From Pokkaliibacter sp. MBI-7 (GTDB taxonomy: Bacteria; Pseudomonadota; Gammaproteobacteria; Pseudomonadales; Balneatricaceae), in the NCBI RefSeq assembly GCF_029846635.1, contig NZ_JARVTG010000001.1:372001-436000 (forward strand): 64,000 nucleotides of DNA. The letters run 5' to 3'. The notes under the pieces were generated by a model. That model was given only the letters and a program-made list of their open reading frames with translations, made no database searches and was not told where the DNA came from. Position 1 is the stretch's first letter. The number at the start of each line of letters is the position of its first letter. The position numbers and the translations under genes were made by a program. Positions 26,836-35,835 of the stretch are shown piece after piece.

Positions 26836-27726
26836 TCACGCTACCTTGCTGGTGAAACGCAGCTGCGCCTGCTGACGGTATTCGCGCGGCGTTACTCCTT
26901 TCAGCTCCTGAAAGCGGCGATTGAAGTTGGCGATGTTATTGAAGCCTGCCTGATAGCAAATCTGAGTGATCTGCTCATTGGTTTCACTGAGCATGATACA
27001 GGCACGACTGATCCTGACACGGTTGAGAAACTCAATAAAGCGATTACCCGTTGCCTTGCGGAAAAAGCGCGAGAAGTTACTTTCACTCATACCAACCAGC
27101 TCAGCCACCTCCAACAGCGAAATGGAGCGATCACAATGCTGGTTAATGTATTCCACCACCTGATTAATACGCTGCTGCTGACTCTCACTGGCGGTGTTGT
27201 TCATCTGCACGGTGGACAGCAAACGGTAGTCATTCCATTGCGCCAGCTCCTGCATGAAATCCAGAAAGTGCAGAAGCCGATGCAAACCACTGCTATCACG
27301 AATCTTGTCAAAGTGCCGCTGAATATCCTGAAAGGCCACCCCAACGAACTCGATACCAGAGCGTGCACGCTCCAGCAGGGGTGATAACTGGCCTAACTCG
27401 GGCAGAATGTCTGCCACTTTGGCAAAGGTTTCTTCAGGAAACTGCAGGGCACGATCTCTCACTGCCACGGCAGTAACGTCATTACGGCAAATCCAGTTAT
27501 GAGGCAAACGCGGGCCCGTAAGAATCAGCTGCCCGGGAGCAAACGTACCCACATAGTCACCCACAAAGACCTTGCCACTGGTGGCCACAATGAAATGAAG
27601 TTCAAAGTCATCATGAGCATGCCAGCGAATGAGTGGGCTAGGATGCCCGTGATCAAGATAGCGTATTGTTTCGACACCCGGGTCTTTCAGCTCGAACTCT
27701 GGTGTCAGGGGAATATTGTTATGCAT
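26836..27726 (-). CDS. AraC-family transcriptional regulator with cupin-type sensor domain
   Basis: 296 residues. The N-terminal 100 residues form a cupin (LIRWHAHDDFELHFIV, GDYVGTFAPGQLILTGPRLPHNW), and the C-terminal 100 residues are the double helix-turn-helix (SISLLEVAELVGMSESNFSRFFRKATG and ITQICYQAGFNNIANFNRRFQELKGVTPREYR). The HxHDDFEL segment suggests a small-molecule or metal site. Its target is unknown: it is transcribed in the same direction as the sulfur genes but 270 bp after them, so it may be independent. The 27727-27998 gap contains no convincing gene. Confidence 0.88.
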   Translation of the reverse strand: MHNNIPLTPEFELKDPGVETIRYLDHGHPSPLIRWHAHDDFELHFIVATSGKVFVGDYVGTFAPGQLILTGPRLPHNWICRNDVTAVAVRDRALQFPEETFAKVADILPELGQLSPLLERARSGIEFVGVAFQDIQRHFDKIRDSSGLHRLLHFLDFMQELAQWNDYRLLSTVQMNNTASESQQQRINQVVEYINQHCDRSISLLEVAELVGMSESNFSRFFRKATGNRFIEFLNRVRISRACIMLSETNEQITQICYQAGFNNIANFNRRFQELKGVTPREYRQQAQLRFTSKVA

Positions 27727-27998
27727 TATTTTCCCTCGGTCTGTGCATGACTGAGGGAATTATGTGGACCCGCTCAAAGATTAACCAGTACAAAGACAGA
27801 GCAAAACTATACTTTCTTGCAGCTATTTTCATTGATGACTCTATTGAGCCGCAAAATAGTACTGACTTAAGCGAGACAGACGTCAAAACGATGGACTTTG
27901 GCAGCATAAAACAGCGAATCAGCACTCCAGCACAAATGGCCGATTCGCCTGATCACTTATCGGGCTCATAACTGCACCGTCTGGCCCGAACACATCAT

Positions 27999-29738
27999 CT
28001 AGCTCACAGAGTGAAGTACCCGCGCGACCGATGGTGCAGAATGCAGTGCCTTCCAGGCATCGAACTGGCTGAGAAACACCTGACCACTGAGTTCTTCCAG
28101 AAAGTGACTGCGCCTCAGCATGTCCATGACCGGCCCTTTCACTTCTGACAGGTGAAAGTTCACCCCACTGTCTCGCAGACGATGATTGATCGCCTCCAGA
28201 CTCTCCAGAGCCGACGCATCAATCAAATTGACCGCCGGACACATCAGCACCAAATGCCTGACCTTAGGCTGACTTGCTACCAGGTCATAAATCAAATCCT
28301 CTAAATAGCGTGCGTTGGCGAAGTAGAGGCTTTCATCAATGCGCAGCGTGACAATGGCAGGATCTGTCTCCACTTGATGACGGCAGACATTGCGAAAGTG
28401 CTCGGTGCCGGGAACCCGGCCAACAATCGCACTGTGCGGGCGACTGGTGCGGTAGAGATAAAGCAGAATGGACAAGGAAACCCCAGCCATAATGCCGACC
28501 TCCACACCCTCGACCAGCGTGAGGAGGATTGTTGCCATCATGGCAGCGAAGTCGCTTTTAGAGTATGTCCAGGTACGCTGCAGCGCTCTGAAATCTACCA
28601 GGCTCAGCACCGCCACAATAATGGTTGCCGCCAGGGTAGCCTTTGGCAGGAAGTAAATCAGCGGAGTCAGCAGTAAAGCAGCCAGTGCAATGCCGATGGC
28701 GGTGAACGCACCAGCCGCCGGGGTTTCTGCACCAGCATCGTAGTTAACAACAGACCGGGAAAACCCTCCGGTTACCGGGAACCCACCCGACACGGCAGAG
28801 GCAATATTTGATGCGCCGAGGCCGATCAGCTCCTGATCAGGCGAGATACGCTGACGACGCTTGGCCGCCAGCGTCTGCGCCACGGACACTGACTCGACAA
28901 AGCCAACAATACTGATCAGTAATGCCGATACCAGCAGCTCCTCCCACATGGAGGACGTGAACGCAGGCAGTTGCAGACGGGGCAGACCAACCGCGATCTC
29001 ACCAACGATCTTCACCCCCAGCTTGTCCAGCCCCGCCCCCCAGGTCACCAGTGTTGTCAACGCCACTGCCAGCACCGGACTCGCTTTCGTCAGAATGTCT
29101 GCATGACGAGCATTCAGACCACGACGCAATAGCAATGGCTTTAGAAAGGTACGACTCCAGAATAGGAATACTGTGGCAGAAACACCTATCAACACCGTAG
29201 GCCAGTGAATGTACTGCAGCTGCCGGAGCAACTGCACAAGGATATCAACCAGTGTATCGCCATCAGCCTTAACTCCCAGCAGGTGCTTGAGCTGACTGGC
29301 CGCAATGATGAGGCCAGACGCCGTAATAAAGCCGGAAATAACAGGATGACTGAGAAAGTTCGCCAACAAACCCAAGCGCAACACGCCCATAACAATCAGC
29401 ATCGCACCGGATATCGCCGTCAGCATAATCGCCGCAGCCAGGTATTCAGCCGAGCCTTGCTGAGCAATATTGCTGGCCGCCGCTGCGGTCATAAGCGAGA
29501 CCACGGCGACCGGCCCCACTGCCAGCGTTCGGCTGGTGCCAAAGACGGCATAGGCCACCAGTGGAAGGATACTGGCGTACAACCCTACCTGAGCAGGCAG
29601 ACCCGCCAGTAAAGCGTAGGCCAGGGACTGTGGTATCAGCATGATGGTGACAATCACAGCAGCAATGGCATCACTGGTGAGAGTGTGGCGGTTGTATGTT
29701 TTCAGCCACGTAAGTATAGGCAGATAGCGGGCTAGCAT
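27999..29738 (-). CDS. SulP-family anion transporter with STAS domain
   Basis: 579 residues. The start LPILTWLKTYNRHTLTSDAIAAVIVTIMLIPQSLAYALLAGLP is the SulP signature, followed by about ten to twelve hydrophobic segments, and the C-terminal 130 residues form a cytoplasmic STAS domain (TLRIDESLYFANARYLEDLI ... NLIDASALESLEAIN). Family substrates are sulfate, bicarbonate and other anions. Lying 19 bp after the sulfide:quinone reductase gene it may export or import sulfate, sulfite or thiosulfate linked to sulfide oxidation (inference). Confidence 0.9.
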   Translation of the reverse strand: MLARYLPILTWLKTYNRHTLTSDAIAAVIVTIMLIPQSLAYALLAGLPAQVGLYASILPLVAYAVFGTSRTLAVGPVAVVSLMTAAAASNIAQQGSAEYLAAAIMLTAISGAMLIVMGVLRLGLLANFLSHPVISGFITASGLIIAASQLKHLLGVKADGDTLVDILVQLLRQLQYIHWPTVLIGVSATVFLFWSRTFLKPLLLRRGLNARHADILTKASPVLAVALTTLVTWGAGLDKLGVKIVGEIAVGLPRLQLPAFTSSMWEELLVSALLISIVGFVESVSVAQTLAAKRRQRISPDQELIGLGASNIASAVSGGFPVTGGFSRSVVNYDAGAETPAAGAFTAIGIALAALLLTPLIYFLPKATLAATIIVAVLSLVDFRALQRTWTYSKSDFAAMMATILLTLVEGVEVGIMAGVSLSILLYLYRTSRPHSAIVGRVPGTEHFRNVCRHQVETDPAIVTLRIDESLYFANARYLEDLIYDLVASQPKVRHLVLMCPAVNLIDASALESLEAINHRLRDSGVNFHLSEVKGPVMDMLRRSHFLEELSGQVFLSQFDAWKALHSAPSVARVLHSVS

Positions 29739-29757
29739 CCTGATTCTCCTCTACCCT

Positions 29758-31485
29758 TTACTTCCGCTCGCCAAAGTCGCATGCCTGCTGCGAACTGTGG
29801 CTGGCAGGAGAGTGCTCAAGCAATTGAGGAGCGGCCAGCCACTCACGCCCTTTCAACATGGCTTCCCAATATAGCCAGGGCAGCATTTTTTCTTTGAGGA
29901 ACCATGAAAGACGGCTGGGCTCACGTCCTTCCAGTAGCCATGCAGGGAAAGAGGGCAACAGTTTGCCACCGTATCCAAACTCAGCCAGCACGATCTTGCC
30001 GCGCTCGACCGTCAACGGACAGGAACCGTAACCGTCATAAATGGCGCGTGCCGCCTGGCCTTGCAATGCCATTAACACGTTCTCCGCCACGACCGGCGCC
30101 TGCTTGCGTACAGCCGCTGCCGTTTTGGCATTAGGGGAGTTGGCACAGTCGCCCAGCGCAAAGATGTCGCCATGGCGTTTGTGCTGCAGTGTCTGGGTAT
30201 CCACATCCACCCACCCTGCCGCATCAGCCAAAGGGCTGCTACGTAAAAACGCCGGCGCCTGTTGAGGCGGACATACGTGCAGCATATCGAAGGACTTCTC
30301 CTCCTCAGTCACTTCCCCCGTGGGCGCAGTGATGCGGAACAGTGCCCGACGCGCGGGGCCATCAACCTCAATCAGGTTATGCTGAAAACTGAGCTGAATG
30401 CCGTATTTCTCTACATACCTCATCAACGCTGGCACGTAGTCGGCAACGCCGAATAACGCAGCACCGGCCGTACAGAACTCGACGTCGATGTCTTTCAGGC
30501 GGCCTTGCCGCAACCAGTGATCACAGGACAGATACATAGCTTTCTGCGGTGCACCTGCACATTTGATCGGCATGGGAGGCTGACTGAATAAAGCCTTACC
30601 ACGACGTGTGCTCTGTACCAGCTCCCAGGTGTATGGCGCCAAATCAAACTGATAGTTGGAAGTGACACCATTCTGCCCCAATGTCGCCCTGAGCCCCTTG
30701 ATAGCCTCCCAATTGAGCGACAATCCCGCAGCGACCACCAAAGCCCTGTATCCCAACGCCGTGCCATCTTCCAGCTGTACTAGCTGATGCTCTGGCTGAA
30801 AAAGGCTGGCAGCCGTCTGGTACCATTTCACTCGGTCAGGCATCACACTGGCCATATTGCGCACCGTATCCTTACGCTCAAACACACCACCGCCGACCAG
30901 AGTCCAGCCGGGCTGATAGTAATGGAGTGTGTTGGGCTCAATGATGGCAATATCCAGATCAGGCTGGCGCTTTAGCAGACTTGCCGCTACTGCCTGCCCG
31001 CCAGCACCTCCCCCAACAATCAATACATCGTGACGGACAGTAACGCCGGGACGGATCGATACCTGACTGGCGGAGAGGCCTAACCTTTCACGCTGGGCAG
31101 ACAGATCGTAGCCTGCCGCTAAAGTAGCATTAAGAATGGCCTCAACAGACAAATGATGCGCCTCAGACAAGGCCCACAGTGTGGTGCTGCGAGTTCCCGT
31201 ACGACAAAACGCCAGTACTGGCCCTTGCACGGTGTCCAGCAGATGAGTGAAAGCCTGCACATCTGCAGTCGTGATGTTACCCGACACTACAGGCAGATAA
31301 TGCCAGGCCAGTCCATTGAGCCGGCAAGCCTCTTCCAGCTCCGTATTGAGAGGCTGATCCTCTCCTTCCTGCTCTGGCCGGTTAGCAATAACAGTGCGAA
31401 ATCCCATTGAGGCTGCAAGACCAATATCAGCGACATGGATTTGCGGACTGACGCTGATGAAGGGTGTTAACTGACGAACATCCAT
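29758..31485 (-). CDS. DUF442 sulfurtransferase-like / sulfide:quinone oxidoreductase fusion
   Basis: 575-residue two-domain protein. Residues 1-135 are a DUF442 (beta-lactamase-hydrolase-like) domain with the active loop FCRTGTRS (Cys94 to Arg99). Residues from about 152 are an SQR-type flavoprotein: FAD loop VLIVGGGAGGQAVA at 154-167, IKCAGAPQKAMYLSCDH and MLHVCPPQQAPAF carrying the conserved cysteines, and DIFALGDCANSPNAKTAAAVRKQ near the C-terminus. SQR oxidises sulfide to a persulfide at the membrane and passes electrons to quinone. GGGAG precedes the ATG. It lies between the persulfide dioxygenase and SulP genes in one operon. Confidence 0.9.
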   Translation of the reverse strand: MDVRQLTPFISVSPQIHVADIGLAASMGFRTVIANRPEQEGEDQPLNTELEEACRLNGLAWHYLPVVSGNITTADVQAFTHLLDTVQGPVLAFCRTGTRSTTLWALSEAHHLSVEAILNATLAAGYDLSAQRERLGLSASQVSIRPGVTVRHDVLIVGGGAGGQAVAASLLKRQPDLDIAIIEPNTLHYYQPGWTLVGGGVFERKDTVRNMASVMPDRVKWYQTAASLFQPEHQLVQLEDGTALGYRALVVAAGLSLNWEAIKGLRATLGQNGVTSNYQFDLAPYTWELVQSTRRGKALFSQPPMPIKCAGAPQKAMYLSCDHWLRQGRLKDIDVEFCTAGAALFGVADYVPALMRYVEKYGIQLSFQHNLIEVDGPARRALFRITAPTGEVTEEEKSFDMLHVCPPQQAPAFLRSSPLADAAGWVDVDTQTLQHKRHGDIFALGDCANSPNAKTAAAVRKQAPVVAENVLMALQGQAARAIYDGYGSCPLTVERGKIVLAEFGYGGKLLPSFPAWLLEGREPSRLSWFLKEKMLPWLYWEAMLKGREWLAAPQLLEHSPASHSSQQACDFGERK

Positions 31486-31539
31486 AGGTATCTCCCGGAG
31501 AAATTGCTGTTTATTCTTTCGCGAACAGACTCAAGACGA

Positions 31540-32406
31540 TCAGAACAGGTTGATTGGCACTTTCAGATAAACCTGCCCGTTACTCTCCTCCGGGGGCATA
31601 TGCCCTGCCCTCATATTGACCTGCACAGAAGGCAGAATCAGGCGAGGCATGCTCAGGGTGGCATCACGCTGTGTTCGCATTGAGACAAAGTCAGCTTCGG
31701 ATGTTCCCTGGTGCACGTGGATATTATTCTCGCGCTGCTCCTGCACGGTCGTCTCATAGGCATAGTGTTCACGCCCAGGCGCTTTGTAGTCATGGCACAT
31801 GAACAGGCGAGTATCAGCAGGCAGGGCATATATTTTATTAATGGAGCGAAACAGGGTAGCTGCATCGCCTCCGGGGAAATCACAGCGTGCGGTCCCATAG
31901 TCAGGCATGAACAGGGTGTCACCGACAAACGCAGCATCACCGATGACGTAGGTCATGCAGGCAGGTGTATGGCCAGGCGTATGCATCGCAGTTGCTACCA
32001 GCGTCCCGACCCTGAATAGCTCACCATCAGTGAACAGATGATCAAACTGGCTGCCATCACGAGCGAACTCGGAACCTGCATTGAACGCCTTACCGAAGGT
32101 TTCCTGAACTACAGTAATGTGGCTGCCAATCCCTATGCGCCCATCCGTATGCTCCTTCAGGTAGGGTGCCGCCGACAGATGATCTGCATGCACATGGGTT
32201 TCAAGAATCCACTCGACGCTCAATCCATGCAGTTTGACGAAGTCCAGAATAGCTTTAACCGACGCAACGCTGGTTCGCCCTGCCGCGTAGTCAAAGTCGA
32301 GTACAGAGTCGATGATGGCACAGCTGGTGGAGTCTGGATCCCTGACCAGATAACTAAAGGTGAAAGTAGACTCATCAAAAAATGGAGTAACTACAGGGCC
32401 TCTCAT
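31540..32406 (-). CDS. MBL-fold persulfide dioxygenase (Blh/ETHE1-like)
   Basis: 288 residues. THVHADHLSAAPYLKE is the H-x-H-x-D-H metal motif of the metallo-beta-lactamase fold, and MHTPGHTPACMTYVIGDAAFVGDTLFMPDYGTARCDFPGG is the ETHE1-type second half with its GTARCDF signature. It oxidises glutathione persulfide to sulfite in the cytoplasm. AGAGG eight bases before the ATG at 32406 supports that start over a GTG three codons earlier. It is first in the operon, followed by the DUF442-SQR fusion. Confidence 0.9.
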   Translation of the reverse strand: MRGPVVTPFFDESTFTFSYLVRDPDSTSCAIIDSVLDFDYAAGRTSVASVKAILDFVKLHGLSVEWILETHVHADHLSAAPYLKEHTDGRIGIGSHITVVQETFGKAFNAGSEFARDGSQFDHLFTDGELFRVGTLVATAMHTPGHTPACMTYVIGDAAFVGDTLFMPDYGTARCDFPGGDAATLFRSINKIYALPADTRLFMCHDYKAPGREHYAYETTVQEQRENNIHVHQGTSEADFVSMRTQRDATLSMPRLILPSVQVNMRAGHMPPEESNGQVYLKVPINLF

Positions 32407-32452
32407 CGTCGACACCTCTAAAAAACAAAATGGAATATGCTTATATCAATAT

Positions 32453-32472
32453 TTGAATATACTAATATTCAA
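32453..32472. promoter_or_regulatory. AT-rich palindromic operator before the sulfide operon
   Basis: A perfect eight-base inverted repeat, TTGAATAT / ATATTCAA, spaced by four bases, lies about 47-66 bp before the persulfide dioxygenase start, and a second imperfect ATAT/ATAT arrangement lies just beside it (32434-32452). AT-rich palindromes of this kind are bound by ArsR-type persulfide sensors (BigR/SqrR) in other sulfide operons; no such regulator is encoded in this window. Confidence 0.5.
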
Positions 32473-32594
32473 GCCACAACAAGCCAAGAGTAAGGAGAAA
32501 AATGGCGCGAAATTGCGCTATTGGTTGGCTACAAAAAAGAAAGATGTGTCAAACGATGCGAGCGGTAACTGCAGATGAGCAGGCCCAGAAACAC

Positions 32595-32618
32595 GAAACC
32601 CCGGCAAGCCGGGGTTTC
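32595..32618 (-). terminator. Terminator hairpin after flgE
   Basis: Ten-base perfect stem GAAACCCCGG / CCGGGGTTTC with a four-base loop, 29 bp after the flgE stop on the minus strand; only a short T-rich stretch follows, so termination strength is uncertain. Confidence 0.65.
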
Positions 32619-32646
32619 TGTAAGAAAAGATTCAGAATGACTGAAC

Positions 32647-34119
32647 TTAGATATTGAGTATGGTCTGGTTGATGGTGTTCTGCGTTTCCAGTGTTTTGGA
32701 GTTCGCCTGATAGTTACGCTGGGCAATAATCAAGCCCACCAACTCCTCTGACAAATCAACGTTGGATGACTCCAAGGAGCCAGAAACCAAGCTACCGTTC
32801 AAGCCCACACCCGGTGGGTTACCTACGGCCACGCCAGAATCTGCGGTTGCTACCCACTCAGTATCACCAGCCGCTTTCAGCCCTTGAGGGTTATCAAAGG
32901 TGTAAACCTGAATCTGGGCGATCTTTTTCGACTGGCCATTTGAATAGCTGGCTACCAGATCACCATTCTCTTCAAAGCTGACTCCTGTCAGCGAGCCGGA
33001 AGCATAACCATTCTGACTGGTCGTTTTTACCAAGGAATCACTGGAGTACTGGGTTGTTCCAGAAGAGTCAAATGAGACCAGATCGTTAACATCAGCCGTT
33101 GATGGGAACGTGGTTACTGCCGCAACAGTAGGGTCAACGTTTCCAATATAAACCAGCGGAGAGGTTGAGCTCGTTGCACTCTGTATGCCCTGACCTGTCG
33201 CATCAGTGAAGACAGGCGCAGTGCCGGTCGTACCAGCAGTAACAGAGCCAACACCAATTCCTGTCAACGTACCGGAAGAACGATCAAACGCGTAAATCAG
33301 GTTGTTAGAAGTTGGATCATAAGTCGTAGCATTGGTGGTCCCACTATCCTGCAGGCCCACAGGCAGCTCCGTGTAGGAACCATCGTCTTCTATGCGCAGT
33401 ACATGGACCGTGTAATAGGTCGTGTCGTCAGTGGAGCTCGGATCGTTGGGATCAGACACCTCAACAAACTGATAAGCCAGCGTCTGCGTATTACCGAGGC
33501 TATCGTAGACCGTCTGGGTAGTGCCGTATGAATACGTTGACGAATCCGTAGGATCGTAAGGAGTGCGCAGATCATCCGGATCAAGGCTGGAGTCGATTTG
33601 CACACTCAACGCTACGCTGGACGTAGCTGATGGAGCACTGGTTTTATCAGCAGCAGAGATCGTAATGTCCTGCTCACTTCCCACCAATACGCCATCATCG
33701 TTGTACATACGCCCCTGTACAGCAGAACCACTGTTAGAGCGCAGCACACTGTTCACACTTGCGGTGTTGGAGGTTCCTGATTCAGGGACCAGCTCAAAAG
33801 CACCGGAGCGGGTATAAGTCACATTACCCGTGCTGTCCTCAAGGCGGAAAAAACCTTCTCCATCAATTGCCAGATCCAGGTTATTGCCTGTTGACTCGAT
33901 GGTGCCTGAAGCAAAGTTCTGCTGGATATCTTCTACGCGAACACCGTTCCCGGTTACGTTGGTTGAACCACCACCGGCGATATTGGATGCGTAAATATCA
34001 CCAAATTCAGCGCGGGACGATTTGAAACCAGTAGTGCTGGCGTTTGCAATGTTGTTGCCGCGGACATCCAGGTCTGTTGAGGCGGCCTTAAGACCAGTGA
34101 TAGCAGTCGAGAAAGACAT
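32647..34119 (-). CDS. flgE: FlgE, flagellar hook protein
   Basis: 490 residues. MSFSTAITGLKAASTDLDVRGNNIANASTTGFKSSRAEFGDIYA is the FlgE N-terminus and NVDLSEELVGLIIAQRNYQANSKTLETQ its end; the middle is the variable hook surface rich in Ser, Thr and Asp. AAGGAG six bases before the ATG at 34119 decides the start. Last gene of flgBCDE; a hairpin follows it. Confidence 0.95.
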   Translation of the reverse strand: MSFSTAITGLKAASTDLDVRGNNIANASTTGFKSSRAEFGDIYASNIAGGGSTNVTGNGVRVEDIQQNFASGTIESTGNNLDLAIDGEGFFRLEDSTGNVTYTRSGAFELVPESGTSNTASVNSVLRSNSGSAVQGRMYNDDGVLVGSEQDITISAADKTSAPSATSSVALSVQIDSSLDPDDLRTPYDPTDSSTYSYGTTQTVYDSLGNTQTLAYQFVEVSDPNDPSSTDDTTYYTVHVLRIEDDGSYTELPVGLQDSGTTNATTYDPTSNNLIYAFDRSSGTLTGIGVGSVTAGTTGTAPVFTDATGQGIQSATSSTSPLVYIGNVDPTVAAVTTFPSTADVNDLVSFDSSGTTQYSSDSLVKTTSQNGYASGSLTGVSFEENGDLVASYSNGQSKKIAQIQVYTFDNPQGLKAAGDTEWVATADSGVAVGNPPGVGLNGSLVSGSLESSNVDLSEELVGLIIAQRNYQANSKTLETQNTINQTILNI

Positions 34120-34129
34120 AGAATTCTCC

Positions 34130-34792
34130 TTAAGAGATCCGCTTGATATCAGACATGGAGGCGGTATCGCCATTGCCAAGGTTAAGTGTCATGGAACCAT
34201 CACTGATGCTGACTGAATCAACATTTTGCCCCATGTACGTAGTCAGGCTGGTGCTTGTCGAGCCAACCGTACCCTGAGCTACGAAGTAGTAAGTCCCACC
34301 TGCAATACTCGTATCAGGTGACCAGGTAAACGCATTTTCGCCGGAAGACAGGTTGCCAAGGTCAATGGTATCCACCTGCACCCCAGAAGAATTATAGACG
34401 CCCACCGAGACATCGGAGGCCGAGCTATCCAAATCCAGCATACCCTGCACCGTACCGCCTGCAGTATCCAGATCAGCAGAGTCGCTCTCCACGTAGGCCG
34501 TTCGACCGACCATCGAAGATGCCTGCAGCGCAAGATTAGACTGCAGCGATGTCTGCAGCTCCGATACCGAGTCATTAAGGTTAGTCAGCTGCTCCACCGT
34601 AGACAGCGATGCAAGCTGTGACATGTATTCTGACGTATCCGTCGGACTGGTTGGGTCCTGGTTCTTCAGCTGAGCAATCATCAGCTGCATGAACATATCC
34701 GAATCAAGCGACGTGTCAGAGCTACTACTAGTGCTGGTGCTTGATGTTGTACTCAAGCTATTGCCAAGGCCGCTAACGCCACTGCTACTCAT
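34130..34792 (-). CDS. flgD: FlgD, hook cap / hook-assembly scaffold
   Basis: 220 residues. DMFMQLMIAQLKNQDPTSPTDTSEYMSQLASLSTVEQLTNLN is the conserved FlgD segment (about residues 32-73), followed by a Tudor/FnIII-like C-terminal half. It caps the growing hook and is discarded. It lies ten bases before flgE and 16 bases after flgC. Confidence 0.94.
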   Translation of the reverse strand: MSSSGVSGLGNSLSTTSSTSTSSSSDTSLDSDMFMQLMIAQLKNQDPTSPTDTSEYMSQLASLSTVEQLTNLNDSVSELQTSLQSNLALQASSMVGRTAYVESDSADLDTAGGTVQGMLDLDSSASDVSVGVYNSSGVQVDTIDLGNLSSGENAFTWSPDTSIAGGTYYFVAQGTVGSTSTSLTTYMGQNVDSVSISDGSMTLNLGNGDTASMSDIKRIS

Positions 34793-34808
34793 AATCTATT
34801 CCTCGACC

Positions 34809-35258
34809 TTAGCTCTGACCCAGCGTCAATACGCGTTGCATCATTGTTTTAGCGGTGTTCATTATTTCAACATTGGCCTGAAATGACCGGGAAGCGGACA
34901 TCATGTTGGCCATTTCCTCCACTACATTGACGTTGGGATAAAAAACATAGCCATCTTCGTTGGCCATAGGACTATTGGGGTTGTAGACCTGACGTAACGG
35001 TGCCTCACTTTCGACAATACCCAACACCTTTACACCCTCGCCCGCTTCACTGGCCGGCATGTTGTCATAATCAAATCCCTGATTTTCAAGGGACTGATTC
35101 AATGCAACAGCAAACACGGGTTCACGCGCCCGATATGTCTGATCAACACTACTGCTGACGCTGTCAGCATTGGCAATGTTACTTGCAGTTGTATTCAGAC
35201 GAACCGACTGAGCGCTCATTCCTGAGCCTGCAATCGAGAAAATATTATTCAGCGACAT
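34809..35258 (-). CDS. flgC: FlgC, proximal rod protein
   Basis: 149 residues, the family length. MSLNNIFSIAGSGMSAQSVRLNTTASNIANADSVSS and the end NVVEEMANMMSASRSFQANVEIMNTAKTMMQRVLTLGQS are typical FlgC. Exported rod subunit; starts three bases after flgB. Confidence 0.96.
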   Translation of the reverse strand: MSLNNIFSIAGSGMSAQSVRLNTTASNIANADSVSSSVDQTYRAREPVFAVALNQSLENQGFDYDNMPASEAGEGVKVLGIVESEAPLRQVYNPNSPMANEDGYVFYPNVNVVEEMANMMSASRSFQANVEIMNTAKTMMQRVLTLGQS

Positions 35259-35261
35259 GGA

Positions 35262-35666
35262 TTATTGACCTCCCTTAATGGCATTACTGAGGCCGACAAA
35301 TTTCTTATTCAGAAACATGAAACTTGCCTGGTAATCCATGGCGTTCTCCATAAAGTTAGATTTTTCCACCTCGGGATCAACCGTATTGCCATCGACTGCA
35401 GGCTGCACTGGCACACGATAAAGAAGCTGATCATCCATCATCGATCCTGCCTCACCGGCAAAGTGCATGGCATTGGTTTGCCGCAGTGTGACAGAACTTG
35501 CCGCTTCGTTAGCACGATCCAGAAATGCCGAGAAATCCAGATCTCGGGCTTTAAAGTTTGGAGTGTCAGCGTTGGCGAGATTATTGGCCAATACTTCGGC
35601 TCGCTTGGCGCGATACAGCAGCGCGTCAGCGTGAATCCCCAGAGCCTGGTCAAAACCGATAGCCAT
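35262..35666 (-). CDS. flgB: FlgB, proximal rod protein
   Basis: 134 residues. IHADALLYRAKRAEVLANNLANADTPNFKARDLDF is the FlgB signature, and the end ENAMDYQASFMFLNKKFVGLSNAIKG matches the family. The ATG at 35666 has AGAGG eight bases upstream; a GTG three codons earlier overlaps that site. First gene of flgBCDE. Confidence 0.95.
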   Translation of the reverse strand: MAIGFDQALGIHADALLYRAKRAEVLANNLANADTPNFKARDLDFSAFLDRANEAASSVTLRQTNAMHFAGEAGSMMDDQLLYRVPVQPAVDGNTVDPEVEKSNFMENAMDYQASFMFLNKKFVGLSNAIKGGQ

Positions 35667-35704
35667 AACCTGCACCTCTCAACAATCATTACTGATTTGA
35701 AAAC

Positions 35705-35722
35705 AGCAAACTATGTGCCAAA
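35705..35722 (-). promoter_or_regulatory. Sigma-54 promoter for flgBCDE
   Basis: Minus-strand TTGGCACATAGTTTGCTG: TGGCAC and TTGC with GG and GC ten bases apart, close to the RpoN consensus. It lies 40 bp before the flgB start and just after the cheR terminator. Confidence 0.82.
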
Positions 35723-35740
35723 AGAAGGAAAGTTAAATGT

Positions 35741-35777
35741 AAAAAAGCAGCCACTGAACTACCAGCGCGCTGCTTTT
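35741..35777 (-). terminator. Rho-independent terminator after cheR
   Basis: Stem AAAAGCAGC / GCTGCTTTT around a 17-base loop that itself pairs partly, ending in a six-T run on the minus strand. It separates cheR from the flgB promoter. Confidence 0.75.
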
Positions 35778-35835
35778 CTGAAGGAAAGGGAAGACGTATT
35801 TCAGGGAATACTCTTCGGATTATTTGAGCAACAGA

